A stretch of DNA of 32,427 nt from Myxococcales bacterium. Its GTDB lineage: Bacteria; Myxococcota_A; Polyangia; Polyangiales; Polyangiaceae. The stretch is from contig JAAFHV010000028.1 of NCBI GenBank assembly GCA_013297655.1, positions 1 to 32,427 on the forward strand. The letters run 5' to 3'. The translations under genes were made by a program, and so were the position numbers. This document shows, in pieces, positions 15,605-24,015 of this stretch (positions are counted from its first letter, which is position 1; every line of letters starts with the position of its first letter). Below the pieces are notes generated by a model that saw nothing but the letters and a program-made list of their open reading frames with translations, searched no databases and was not told the DNA's origin.

Positions 15605-16723
15605 TCACTCCCTCACAAGCCTCCCCCCACGCGCGAACGCCTCGCGCCGACGCGTGGGCACGTCGTACTCGTCCCGTATCCGCACGAACCGCCGCACCAC
15701 CTCCGGCGTGACCGCCTCGGCCACCCGAAACCCCCACGGCAAAAGCGCCTTCGGCACCAAGGGCAAGAACTTCAGCGCCGGCTCTTCCAATGCCTTTTGC
15801 AAGAGCAGGTAGTCGCCCTGAAATCGCTCGTACGCGCAGCGTCCGCGGTAGCTCGCGAGGTACACGTCGGCGAGCGCGCGGGGGAGGTCGTCCTCGATGT
15901 GGGCGCGCACCCCCTCGCGCAACCCACGCACGAAGCGCCCCTGCGGCGAGCCCTCCGCCATCGCGCGAAAGGCCTTAATCCAGTGCTCCTCCGGATTTCC
16001 GCTTAGCGTGCCCCGAGCGCGCGCGAGGTTATCGAAGTAGTACGCGTGAAAGCGCGGCACGAGCCGCAAGAGCCAGGCCCGGTGAACCACGTCGCCGCGC
16101 TCGTACGCGCCGAGGATGGCCTCCGTCGTAAACGCATAGAGCCGCGTGAACCACTGCCGCGGATCGTCGGCGCGCGCGAGCTCGTCGCCTATCGCCCGTT
16201 GCTCTTCCAGCGTCGCCCGCGCGCTCCTTTCCAAAAGAGCAATGTCGCCGTCTTCGATGAACGTGTCTTCCCGCACGGCTGCCGGCGCCGCGCCACGCGC
16301 GCACGCGGCCATCGCGGCGAGGCTCTCCGCGAGCTGCGGACGCACCACCCGCACCGCGACGTGCTCCAGCGCGCCGAACGCGAGCTTCAAGTCGACCACC
16401 CAGCGCACGAGCGTTCCGTCGCCCTCGGGCGCGAGCGTGATGACGCCGCGATGCGACGCGATCATCGCATCGGGGATGACCCGGTATTCGAAGCGTCGCG
16501 GGCACTCCGACACCACGACGGCCTCCTCGAGCCGTTGCTGACCCACCGGCGCGCGCACGAACACGCGCCGCCACGTGCCGACCGTGTCGAAGCGTCCGTC
16601 ATCCCCCGCCGCGACGGGCTCGATCCGCGCGAGCGACCAACGGTTCATGAAGACCGGGTCGGTGAGAAAGGGCCATACCGCGGCGGGCGGCGCGTCTACG
16701 CGCTGGCTGAGATCGATGCGCAA
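15605..16723 (-). CDS. SRPBCC (polyketide cyclase-like) domain fused to DUF5995-like domain
   Basis: Residues about 1-140 form a START/Bet v1-type SRPBCC ligand-binding domain (RIDLSQRVDAPPAAVWPFLT, then GTLVRWVVDLKLAFG). Residues about 180-310 resemble DUF5995 (QWFTRLYAFTTEAILGAYER, GNPEEHWIKAFRAMAE, AHIEDDLPRALADVYLASY). The C terminus is basic. The role is unknown; SRPBCC folds bind lipids or small hydrophobic ligands. For the start I prefer TTG 16723, because AAAGGG stands eight bases upstream and the SRPBCC domain begins at once. The ATG at 16828 has no clear ribosome site and would add 35 basic residues. It converges with the Imm51-like gene and diverges from the 17006 gene. Confidence 0.7.
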   Translation of the reverse strand: MRIDLSQRVDAPPAAVWPFLTDPVFMNRWSLARIEPVAAGDDGRFDTVGTWRRVFVRAPVGQQRLEEAVVVSECPRRFEYRVIPDAMIASHRGVITLAPEGDGTLVRWVVDLKLAFGALEHVAVRVVRPQLAESLAAMAACARGAAPAAVREDTFIEDGDIALLERSARATLEEQRAIGDELARADDPRQWFTRLYAFTTEAILGAYERGDVVHRAWLLRLVPRFHAYYFDNLARARGTLSGNPEEHWIKAFRAMAEGSPQGRFVRGLREGVRAHIEDDLPRALADVYLASYRGRCAYERFQGDYLLLQKALEEPALKFLPLVPKALLPWGFRVAEAVTPEVVRRFVRIRDEYDVPTRRREAFARGGRLVRE

Positions 16724-17005
16724 GGTAGGTACCCTTTCATGGTCGAAGCGCCGGATCGCAGGAACGAAGCGACGAGCGATGTTCGCACGCGACCAAGGCG
16801 CCGTCGCTCGAATGCGCTCGGGGTTCATGGGAACGCAGAGTTAAACGAGGTACAGCCAGGGCAGTTTGCTCTCCGGACAGGCGCGTCGGCGGTTACCTCC
16901 GGCGTGGACGCGAAGGCCGCCGCGTCGGGCCGCACCCTTGATTCCGCTCCCGAGAGGCGGCACGATGGATAGGCCACGAGCAATCCACGCTCCGAAAGTC
17001 ACGCT

Positions 17006-17590
17006 GTGGAAACGGCTACACCCATCTGGTCGGTCAAAGCATCCATCGTGGAGGACCGAGCTTTCGGGCCACTTGGTCTCCAGCGCATGCGTGGCTCGAA
17101 GCACCTCCGCGCGGGCGCGAAGGTCTGGGCGATCGACCCGTTCTGGGGAGAGGGGGGTGAGCACGTCACCGTCATCGGAAGGCACCGCGCGAGTCTGAGG
17201 TACATCAGGCTGGTCGTGCCCGCGCATCACGTGACCGCATTTCGCCCGCGGCTCGTCTACAGCCCGACCGTGCTCGCGTTGGTCGCCGAGCACTTCGTGC
17301 ATAACCCTTGGCCTGGTACCCAAGAGGCGGCTGCGAATCTCGCGACAAACCTCTCCGCCGTCGCAGAAAAGATGCGGGAGCGTCCGGCGGCCCCACGTCT
17401 ATTCCATGTCATGGGTATTCACGCGGCAAAGGCATTGCGGCTGCGCGAGCTATCCGCAGACGGCGAGCTGGGCCAAATCCTGGATATCCCGCTTGAGCTC
17501 GCGGCCCCCGCGATGCGAGAAGTGGGGACGACGCTGCGGTGGATTAGGGGCCAGGACGGGCCGAATAGGCTCGAGATTGTTGGTCCATAG
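17006..17590 (+). CDS. Hypothetical protein, 194 residues
   Basis: I do not recognise the family. A GTG start at 17006 gives METATPIWSV; no strong ribosome site is seen, and ATG 17090 is an alternative. The core AKVWAIDPFWGEGGEHVTVI, GRHRASLRYIRLVVP and then YSPTVLALVAEHFVHNPWPG looks like a small beta domain followed by helices. The second half contains RLFHVMGIHAAKALRLRELS and a hydrophobic ILDIPLELAAP. No signal peptide or membrane segment is present. Codon use fits the neighbours. Confidence 0.65.
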   Translation: METATPIWSVKASIVEDRAFGPLGLQRMRGSKHLRAGAKVWAIDPFWGEGGEHVTVIGRHRASLRYIRLVVPAHHVTAFRPRLVYSPTVLALVAEHFVHNPWPGTQEAAANLATNLSAVAEKMRERPAAPRLFHVMGIHAAKALRLRELSADGELGQILDIPLELAAPAMREVGTTLRWIRGQDGPNRLEIVGP

Positions 17591-17639
17591 AGGCCACCTT
17601 GTTGACCGTGGCGACGCGCGAGCCAGCGCCCCCCCAACA

Positions 17640-17760
17640 AATCGTTGTACCTTCGTGCGCGCCACCGGAGCCGTTCGTCTCGCGGCGATGAAGGCGATCG
17701 AGCGGACGGCAGTCTCAGGTCAGGTTGAAGTCGCCGGCGACCATACCTCCCGGCCGTTTG
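17640..17760 (-). pseudogene. Fragment of a second nuclease-fold (EEP) gene with in-frame stop
   Basis: The minus strand reads KRPGGMVAGDFNLT, TGA, DCRPLDRLHR, then TNGSGGAHEG. The intact gene at 1017-1952 reads KGREVVIAGDFNLT, PDRGPLDRLYR, then KNGFDGGGAFDE. The DNA also matches closely, including GCCGGCGACTTCAACCT at the catalytic Asp/Asn motif. The stop replaces the Pro after NLT. No homologous sequence is visible on either side, so only about 40 codons remain. It lies just beyond the 3' end of the DUF4272 gene on the same strand. Confidence 0.65.
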
Positions 17761-17805
17761 GTGGACCAGCCGCTAACCAGGCTTGTAGCGTCGGGAGTCG
17801 CGGGC

Positions 17806-18828
17806 TCAGGTCGGCGTATCCACGTCGTCCCAAGCGGCGTCCTCGAATCGAGCGAGCCAATTGAGCGCATGATGCCGCTCTGCCACCACTCCGGGCTCCA
17901 AACCGGCTGGCGGCGGGCCTTTCTTGACCCGCGCGTCCGTCGTCGCCCAGTGAAACCGAAAGTGCATATCGAGCGCGTCGAGAATCTCCGCGGTGGGCCG
18001 TAGAGCTGAGCTGTCGACGAAGTCTTGATTCCCACGTTCGAGCATGGCCTTCGCCAGCGCGGGAACGTCGCAGATACGGCTGGGGAGCGGCAGCTCAGGG
18101 AGCCATCCGAGCGACCACGCCAGCACGGCGAGCGCCTCGTAGCGCCACAGGTGATTGACCACGTCCTGCTGGTTCGGCGTGCTCGCGAACAAGAACGCGC
18201 GCTCCTTGGGACTGAGCGACGCGAAGGCGAGGGGCAGGCGCTTCTCCAGCTCGTCCACCGGGATCTCTTTTCCCGACGTGAGAGACTCGGCACGAACCGC
18301 ACACGCGAAGAGCGCAATCGCGCGCGCCGCCACCTCGTCGGCCGAACGCAGCGCAACCTCGGTCGCGTCGACCACGGGCGGAAGGGACGCGGGCACGGCG
18401 ACACCCAGCTCGGCGAGCCGCCCGTCGCTCGCGCGCTTACGCTCCTGGGCGCCGCGCGGGTGCGGCACTGTCGCCCCCGGCTGTGGCTCGCCCGTCGAGG
18501 GATCCACCAGCACAGCACCGTTCGGCGCGCGCACCGTGGCGTCGGGAAGGAACACGAGTGCGTTCGCCTCGATGGCCCACGCCTCGAGGGCCTCGAGCTG
18601 CGAAGGGTCGATCTCGAGCGACACGTGATGTCGCACGCGCTCGAGGTGCCGAATCACGGCATACCGCATCGCGGTCATCGGCCGCTTGCCCCCGTCCATC
18701 ACGAATCCCATGAAGCCCTGCAGATGGCCCGCGAGCTCGGGATCGGTCGTGTCGCGGCGGCCGCGGAGCGTGTGGGGGAAGAGAATCGGCGGGGGATCGC
18801 GGTGAGTGCAGTAGGCGTTGACGAGCAT
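17806..18828 (-). CDS. DUF4272-containing protein
   Basis: A 340-residue soluble protein. The C-terminal half carries the DUF4272 pattern: VALRSADEVAARAIALFACA, LWRYEALAVLAWSLGWLPEL, ICDVPALAKAMLERG, then ILDALDMHFRFHWATTDAR and VAERHHALNWLARFE, ending WDDVDTPT. The N-terminal half begins MLVNAYCTHRDPPPILFPHT, with a beta-rich part around FMGFVMDGGKRPMTAMRYAV. ATG 18828 is supported by GGTGGAG just upstream; the frame stays open to 19158, but that extension is Ser/Pro/Arg-rich and unconvincing. DUF4272 has no known activity and is frequent among accessory genes of large genomes. The gene stands alone. Confidence 0.82.
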   Translation of the reverse strand: MLVNAYCTHRDPPPILFPHTLRGRRDTTDPELAGHLQGFMGFVMDGGKRPMTAMRYAVIRHLERVRHHVSLEIDPSQLEALEAWAIEANALVFLPDATVRAPNGAVLVDPSTGEPQPGATVPHPRGAQERKRASDGRLAELGVAVPASLPPVVDATEVALRSADEVAARAIALFACAVRAESLTSGKEIPVDELEKRLPLAFASLSPKERAFLFASTPNQQDVVNHLWRYEALAVLAWSLGWLPELPLPSRICDVPALAKAMLERGNQDFVDSSALRPTAEILDALDMHFRFHWATTDARVKKGPPPAGLEPGVVAERHHALNWLARFEDAAWDDVDTPT

Positions 18829-19232
18829 TGGACTCCACCCAGGGTACGCCGAGTCGCTCGGAAGAGGAGGGGAGCTCGGCGCGCCATCGCGGGAATCGTG
18901 GTGGGTGGCTGGGCCTGCTCGGAAATGCACGTCGGAGGCCAGCGCGGGTGCGGTCTTCGCGGGACGCGGGAGGAGCGGACGGGGACGTTCACGGCGCTCG
19001 AACGACCCGCCCGCGGCGCCGAGCGTGTTTCTCCGGCCATTGATTGGTACGCTCGACGGAATAGATTGCTCCGCGTAGAGGTCATGCGGGGCCGTCGCGA
19101 AGGTGGAGCCCATGGGACACGCTGGAGCACGACCTCGAGCCTTGCACCGGGCGATCAACCGGCCGCCTCCGCTTTCTCGGCTCCGCTGACCATAGCCGCC
19201 GATTGCAACGTTGAATTTGACGCGAGGTCACA
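18829..19232. other. Divergent intergenic region
   Basis: No gene is supported in this 404-base stretch between the DUF4272 gene (minus) and the 19233 gene (plus). All frames read as Arg/Pro/Ser-rich sequence. It must contain two promoters, but I cannot point to convincing boxes. Confidence 0.55.
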
Positions 19233-19577
19233 GTGCAGCAGGTACCTTTTTACGACAACCCAACCGCGACCCCTGCGCCGGAGGACCCCTCTCTCGTGCA
19301 CGTCGAGAGGGTCTACGGCCTCGACCTCGACAAGTTCGACGAGAGCCACTGGAAGGCCCTGCACCGCATATACCGCGCGTTGCCCGGCGACTATCGCGAG
19401 CTGCCGCTTCCAACCTGGTTTGGTGACAAAGAGCCGGAGCCGCCGTTTCTGTCCGCGTCGGTGGAACCTTCTGGCGTTCAAGTCTGCGGGCTCCTCCGTC
19501 GCACCGATTGGACGGCCTGGCACGCGGCCTTCGTCGCAGCGCTCGCGGCGAGCGCCCTCCCGTTCGCAGATTTTTGA
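19233..19577 (+). CDS. Hypothetical protein, 114 residues
   Basis: I do not recognise the family. A GTG at 19233, with GAGGT six bases upstream, starts MQQVPFYDNPTATPAPEDPS. The product is acidic, with an internal helix-rich part (YGLDLDKFDESHWKALHRIY) and a C-terminal TDWTAWHAAFVAALAASALP. There is no signal peptide. It ends 40 bases before the zinc-ribbon gene at 19618, and the two are probably co-transcribed. Confidence 0.65.
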   Translation: MQQVPFYDNPTATPAPEDPSLVHVERVYGLDLDKFDESHWKALHRIYRALPGDYRELPLPTWFGDKEPEPPFLSASVEPSGVQVCGLLRRTDWTAWHAAFVAALAASALPFADF

Positions 19578-19617
19578 TACGGTGGAACGTAGGAAGAACC
19601 ACGCCGACGAGACAGCC

Positions 19618-20130
19618 ATGACGCCCCTCTTCCAATACGTCGGCCCCGACTCGATTCGAGTCGCGGCACAGAGCTCTCCGGCAGGATATCGGATTGAATC
19701 TGGAACCGCGCTAGCCACCTGGTGGCGAGACCACCGCGACGACGAGCATGGCTGGGTCACGTACACGATCGCGGCGAACGGCGATTTGTCGATCGCACCG
19801 CGTCGCTCCGAGCATGTGGCGTGCGCGGGCGGCGGCCCCGTACGCGCGGCCGGTGAAATGCGGTTTAGCCGGGATGGTGACGTTCTCGAGGTCACCAACA
19901 CCTCGACGGGCTTCTGTCCGGCCGAGGACTGTTGGCCCGCAGTACAGTCCGCGCTCGACGCGGCGGGACTGCGGCATCCCAGTGGGTTCACGTTCGTCGC
20001 TGTGTTTCGTCGCTGCCCGAAGTGCAGCGCCCGCAATCTCGTGAAGGACGAGTGGTTCGTGTGCGAGCTCTGCAACGCGGACCTGCCGCGCACGTGGAAC
20101 TTCGAGCCGGGGTCGACAACCTCGTGCTAA
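19618..20130 (+). CDS. Conserved hypothetical protein with C-terminal zinc ribbon
   Basis: A 170-residue soluble protein. The N-terminal part contains ALATWWRDHRDDEHGWVTYT; the middle has the block RRSEHVACAGGGPVRAAGEM and VTNTSTGFCPAEDCWPAVQ. The C terminus carries FRRCPKCSARN and WFVCELCNADLP, two CxxC pairs spaced like a zinc ribbon. I have seen this arrangement in uncharacterised proteins of actinobacteria and myxobacteria, but no role is known to me. ATG 19618 opens the conserved part directly; the same frame is open far upstream, but antisense to other genes. It likely shares a transcript with the 19233 gene. Confidence 0.72.
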   Translation: MTPLFQYVGPDSIRVAAQSSPAGYRIESGTALATWWRDHRDDEHGWVTYTIAANGDLSIAPRRSEHVACAGGGPVRAAGEMRFSRDGDVLEVTNTSTGFCPAEDCWPAVQSALDAAGLRHPSGFTFVAVFRRCPKCSARNLVKDEWFVCELCNADLPRTWNFEPGSTTSC

Positions 20131-20220
20131 ATCGCCGTCCAACGAGCCGTTGCAGCTGCCGCGCCGTTCCGGCTTGTTTGTCCGAGGGTCGGGAGCGCCG
20201 CCCCGCAGGAAACGTCATCA

Positions 20221-20721
20221 ATGTTGGGACATCCGGCAATGCACGCACCCGAAGACATCGCCATCAAGAGCTTCGCTGATGTCGCGTCGCACGTGTGCGC
20301 CATTCTCGAGTCGCCCGCGCAGCCGCCGTCGGACGGCGTTGCCGAGATCCGCTTGGCGCTGGCCGAGCTCCACGTCGCAGCCCTGCGCCTTCCCGTGGTC
20401 GAACCGGGCGACTCGATCGACGACCCGCCCTCCAACGTCTCCCAGATCTGCGCGGAACGACTCGAGTCGTTGCCGATCGACCTCTACTGGGACATCTTTG
20501 ACCCGCTAACGTACGAGCCTGCCGCTCCCGTCGCCAACTCGGCGGATGACGACCTCCGCGACATCTATCTCGATCTCAAGCGCGGGCTCGCTCTATACGA
20601 GCGCGGCGCCTGGCGCGACGCCTGCTGGAGCTGGCGCTTCAGCTTTACCTGGCATTGGGGCGAGCACCTGGTCGGCGTGCAGCGCGCGCTCTATCTCGCG
20701 TCGCGGAATCATAAGGAGTGA
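20221..20721 (+). CDS. DUF5063-family protein
   Basis: A 166-residue soluble, helical protein. The C-terminal half matches DUF5063: LPIDLYWDIFDPLTYEP, NSADDDLRDIYLDLKRGLAL, WRDACWSWRFSFTWHWGEHL. The N-terminal half holds SFADVASHVCAILESP. Function unknown. ATG 20221 is chosen, since AGGAA lies ten bases before it; ATG 20239 is also in frame. It follows the zinc-ribbon gene after 90 bases in the same direction and could be part of the same unit. Confidence 0.82.
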   Translation: MLGHPAMHAPEDIAIKSFADVASHVCAILESPAQPPSDGVAEIRLALAELHVAALRLPVVEPGDSIDDPPSNVSQICAERLESLPIDLYWDIFDPLTYEPAAPVANSADDDLRDIYLDLKRGLALYERGAWRDACWSWRFSFTWHWGEHLVGVQRALYLASRNHKE

Positions 20722-20823
20722 CCCGTGCGGCCGACCGGGCGAACCATGGAAATTGCGTCGTGCCGCCGGTCGACGCCGCCTTCCTCTGGCACTCGCGGCT
20801 GAATCCGGTACTTTGCGCCGACG

Positions 20824-21417
20824 ATGGGCTGGTGGCGACCTGCAGGCAAATCCTACACAATCGGCGACGGCCCCTTGGACACCCTCGGCGGCGCGGTCGA
20901 TGAAGTGGTCCGTCAGTACCAAACCGCTTTTGGTCGACACCCCACCCCGGAGGAGTGGCAGACCCTCCTCGGTCTTGCCCTCGGCAGCGACCCGCCCGGG
21001 GCGCGTATCGGTGCTTCCGCTGACCCGATAGTCCAGATTGTCGTCCCCGGCGAGCCGATTCAAAGGGAGCTTGCTACCTTCCCTGATCTACCTGTTTCAG
21101 GCGTTCCACACATCGGCCGATGTTCCATCCTCGGCTTCGACCTCGACGCCTTCTCGAAGCGCGCCGAGCCGAGGCTCGACCTCCGGCTCCGCAATCATCG
21201 AGAAACCATCGTGATAAGATTCTGGGACCCGCGAGAGCTCGAGCTTGCCGGCGGTTGTCCCCCGCATCATGGGCTCACCATCAGCGACATGACGTCCGCC
21301 CCACGAGGTAGCGCCTTGATTAGCGTTTCTGCTGACGACGGGGCTCGTAGGCTCGCGTTCGTCGCGCGAGCGCTCGAGATTCTCGAACGCACCAAGCATG
21401 CCCACCGTGAGGACTAA
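20824..21417 (+). CDS. Hypothetical protein beginning MGWW
   Basis: A 197-residue protein without signal peptide. The N terminus MGWWRPAGKSYTIGDGPLD, then TLGGAVDEVVRQYQTAFGRH, PTPEEWQTLLGLAL, follows a pattern (MGWW, IGDGP, D, then a PT-E helix) that I recall from unnamed proteins of bacteria with polymorphic toxins. That is memory, not a search result. The second half is strand-rich (IGRCSILGFDLDAF, RETIVIRFWDPREL). The start ATG 20824 has a poor ribosome site but coincides with the conserved N terminus. It converges with the ankyrin gene, 85 bases away. Confidence 0.68.
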   Translation: MGWWRPAGKSYTIGDGPLDTLGGAVDEVVRQYQTAFGRHPTPEEWQTLLGLALGSDPPGARIGASADPIVQIVVPGEPIQRELATFPDLPVSGVPHIGRCSILGFDLDAFSKRAEPRLDLRLRNHRETIVIRFWDPRELELAGGCPPHHGLTISDMTSAPRGSALISVSADDGARRLAFVARALEILERTKHAHRED

Positions 21418-21502
21418 TTGCGTTGTCCGCCATTTCGGGGAGCGCGGCGACCCACCGCGTTGACAACACTCGTCCACGCGCTCGCCTTGGAGAACCTCCG
21501 GC

Positions 21503-22906
21503 TCACGGGGTCTTCCCCAAAAGCTCCACGACATCCCCGTGCCCCTTCTCTCTGGCATAATCCACGGGCAACTTCCCGAACGAATCGCGTGGACGCGGAT
21601 TGGCACCTTTCGAGAGTAGATAACGAATCACCTCGATATGCCCCGTGTCGGCGGCAGAGCGCAGCGGGGTGCCCCCTTGGGGGTTCGTTTGGTCCACCGG
21701 CGCGCCGCGCTCGACGAGCAGCTTCACCACCTCGAGCTTGCCGGTCATGGCGGCGTAGGCGAGCGGTGGTGCGGTTTTCGGTGGCCCGAGCTTGATGTCG
21801 GCCCCCGCGTCGAGCAGCGCGCGCGCCGTCGCGACGTGCCCCCGCATCGCCGCGAACGAGAGCGCCGGCACGCCCGCAAGTGGGCTGTCGTTCTCGACCA
21901 CCGCGTTCTTGTCGGCGCCGTGGGCGAGGAGCACACGAACGGCGTCGGCGCGATCGGTCTCGTCCCACGCGGCGAGTAGCAGGGCGTTGAGCCCTTGTTT
22001 GTTTCGAGCGTCGAGCGGAGCCTTCGCGCGAACGAGCGCCTCGATAACCGCACCATGGCCTCGGCTCGCCGCCAGCATCACTGCGTCGACCTGGTTCTCC
22101 TTCGAGCGCGCGGCGACGGATGCACCACCACGAAGGAGCTCTTCGACGACGGGCACGTGCCCCTTCTCTGCGGCCGCCAGCAACGGTGTCGCGCCCATTT
22201 TGTTGGCCGCGTCGACCGTGGCGTGGCTCGCGAGGAGGAGCTTCACGGTCGGCAGATTGCCCCCTATCGCGGCCTCGAATAGCGGTGTCTGCCCGTTTTC
22301 GTCTCGCGTCTCGAGCGCGCCGCCCTTCGCGACGATCTGCGCAACGACGTCCGCATTGCCGACGAACGCTTGCGCCCCGAGCACGGAGCGACCGCTCTTG
22401 GCGCGCGCGTTGGGGTTCGCGCCTTTCGCAAGCAGCAGCTCGGCAATGCGCGCGCAGCCGTTCCCGCAGCTCAGCTCCGGCGCCCGCGCACACGAGCCGC
22501 ACACCATGAGCGCGGTCTCCGCGTCGTCGTTCTCGGACTCCACCGGAGCGCCCTTCGCCAATAGCTCGTCTACGACTTCGGCGTGCCCCGAGTACGACGC
22601 GAGGAGGAGCGCTTTGATCCCTCCCTTCTCGGTCGAGGCGCGCGCCGGGCTCGCACCGGCACCGAGCAACGCGCGCACGGCCTCCAGGTGCCCACGCCCC
22701 GACGCATCGACCAGCGCGTCCGCAAGCTCTTCGGGGGAAGGCTGGTGCGTGAGCGCAGCGCGCAGCGCGACGAGATCGCCATTCGCCGCCGCCTCGCGAA
22801 GCCGCGCGCCCGAGGAAGCCTTCGTTTTGCACCCCAAGGCCGAGAGCATGACGACCAGGAGCGCGACGCACGCGAGCCGTTCGAGCCTTCGAATCAAACG
22901 ATTCAT
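21503..22906 (-). CDS. Ankyrin-repeat lipoprotein
   Basis: A 467-residue protein with a lipoprotein signal (MNRLIRRLERLACVALLVVM, then LSALGC, Cys at residue 26) followed by about twelve ankyrin repeats. Well-formed repeats include HAEVVDELLAKGAPV, NLPTVKLLLASHATVDAAN, HVPVVEELLRGGASV, then GKLEVVKLLVERGAPVDQTN and HIEVIRYLLSKGANPRPRD. One repeat is interrupted by an insertion with four Cys (MVCGSCARAPELSCGNGCAR), which may form disulfides after export. Ankyrins bind proteins; an envelope-anchored example could be a periplasmic or outer-membrane scaffold or inhibitor. ATG 22906 has GGGAG just upstream. It stands alone, convergent with the 20824 gene and divergent from the 23080 gene. Confidence 0.9.
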   Translation of the reverse strand: MNRLIRRLERLACVALLVVMLSALGCKTKASSGARLREAAANGDLVALRAALTHQPSPEELADALVDASGRGHLEAVRALLGAGASPARASTEKGGIKALLLASYSGHAEVVDELLAKGAPVESENDDAETALMVCGSCARAPELSCGNGCARIAELLLAKGANPNARAKSGRSVLGAQAFVGNADVVAQIVAKGGALETRDENGQTPLFEAAIGGNLPTVKLLLASHATVDAANKMGATPLLAAAEKGHVPVVEELLRGGASVAARSKENQVDAVMLAASRGHGAVIEALVRAKAPLDARNKQGLNALLLAAWDETDRADAVRVLLAHGADKNAVVENDSPLAGVPALSFAAMRGHVATARALLDAGADIKLGPPKTAPPLAYAAMTGKLEVVKLLVERGAPVDQTNPQGGTPLRSAADTGHIEVIRYLLSKGANPRPRDSFGKLPVDYAREKGHGDVVELLGKTP

Positions 22907-23079
22907 GGGCTCCCGTACCGCGGACGTTTCGCGCGGTCAACGGCCGAGGCCGTGCACGTTTGTATGCTGCACGCATCTTGCCCGCGTCTCCGTGGGAGCG
23001 AGATGAAGCGTCCCTCGCGATAGCCGGCAGTCGCTCCCTCGCACGCGAACCGCCTTCGCGCTACGTTCCGACGAACGCC

Positions 23080-23538
23080 ATGGGCATGTACGATTCCTTC
23101 ACGCCGAGCCCGCCGCTTCCGTGCCCCGAGTGCGGCGCAGCGCTCGAAGGATTCCAAGGCAAAGACGGGCCGTGCGCCCTCCTGGTGTGGACGCAGGGCG
23201 AGCGTTTCCCGAAGATGGATCCCCACGTAGACGAACCGTGGCTCTCGGCCGCCGACCTCGCGAAGCGCGCGCTCCCCGCGCACTTCTGTTTCTACACCTC
23301 GTGCCCGCGCTGCCATTGCTGGTCTATCTTCACCGGATTCTGCGACGACGGTGTTTGGCGCGAGAGCGCTTGGGGCGAGCACACGACCACCGCCGCCAGC
23401 GCCATCCCGGCCGTCTCCGTCGCGCCAGATTGGCGCCAATGCTCGGCATGCGCAGACGCGTGGCACTATCGAGATATCTTCCCTCTCACGGGTTGCCCCA
23501 CGTGCAAGGCGCTTACTCGGCTCGAGGGCACCACCTGA
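23080..23538 (+). CDS. Small protein with four CxxC pairs (zinc-binding)
   Basis: A 152-residue soluble protein starting MGMYDSFTPSPPLPCPECG. CxxC pairs occur at CPEC, CPRC, CSAC and CPTC, enough for two zinc sites. Between them lies a strand-rich part (FCFYTSCPRCHCWSIFTGFC, then DIFPLTGCPTCKALTRL). It could be a zinc-dependent structural protein; I do not recognise the family. ATG 23080 is preferred, with ATG 23086 two codons later. The frame is open further upstream to 22960, but that part overlaps the divergent leader of the ankyrin gene. Confidence 0.7.
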   Translation: MGMYDSFTPSPPLPCPECGAALEGFQGKDGPCALLVWTQGERFPKMDPHVDEPWLSAADLAKRALPAHFCFYTSCPRCHCWSIFTGFCDDGVWRESAWGEHTTTAASAIPAVSVAPDWRQCSACADAWHYRDIFPLTGCPTCKALTRLEGTT

Positions 23539-24015
23539 CCGCATGGCTCCAGCGCTCGCCGACACCTTGAGGTGGTCGGCGATCCTGCGACCCATACCGA
23601 GCTATCGCGGCAGCACGCGGTCGAGCTCGCGCTTCGGACCGCGCGCGGGGAGACGGCGAGGGCCCCGCGTTCTTCCAAAGGAATAACCGACGACGTGGTC
23701 GGATCGAGGTCACGAAAAGAGGCGAGCGCGCCTCTCACGCTCGCAGAGTCGATCCCCGGTCCGGACAGCCCCCAGCCCCCGGCCAGGCCACCCTGGGGTC
23801 CCTCGTCGCACCCTGACGGGCCAGCCCCAAGAGCTCAAGCACGCGGCGCGAGCGATTCGAGACGGCGCCGCGCGCGATGCGGAGAGCGTGCGTCGCACTT
23901 CGTGTCGGGCGCGCATCGAAGATTGCTCGGACACTTCTCATCTTGGTCCTACTGATCTACCTCGCCGTCACGCGACCAGAAGGCCGCGCCCCGGCGTTGA
24001 GGAGGAGTCTCGCCA
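23539..24015. other. Intergenic region upstream of the protease gene
   Basis: No gene is supported in this 477-base stretch. The frame of the protease catalytic domain is open from 23877 and passes through a hydrophobic run (ARTLLILVLLIYLAV), but no ribosome site precedes it. A strong ribosome site instead lies at about 24002-24007, at the end of this region. Confidence 0.5.

Noticed and set aside
18025..20130. A 701-codon open frame on the plus strand
   Set aside because: Its first two-thirds are antisense to the DUF4272 gene and Arg-rich, as high-GC shadows are. Only the last 170 codons, from ATG 19618, form a credible protein.
21414..22976. A 520-codon minus-strand frame in the ankyrin region
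   Set aside because: It overlaps the ankyrin gene on the same strand in another frame and is Arg-rich; the ankyrin frame has clear repeats and a signal peptide.
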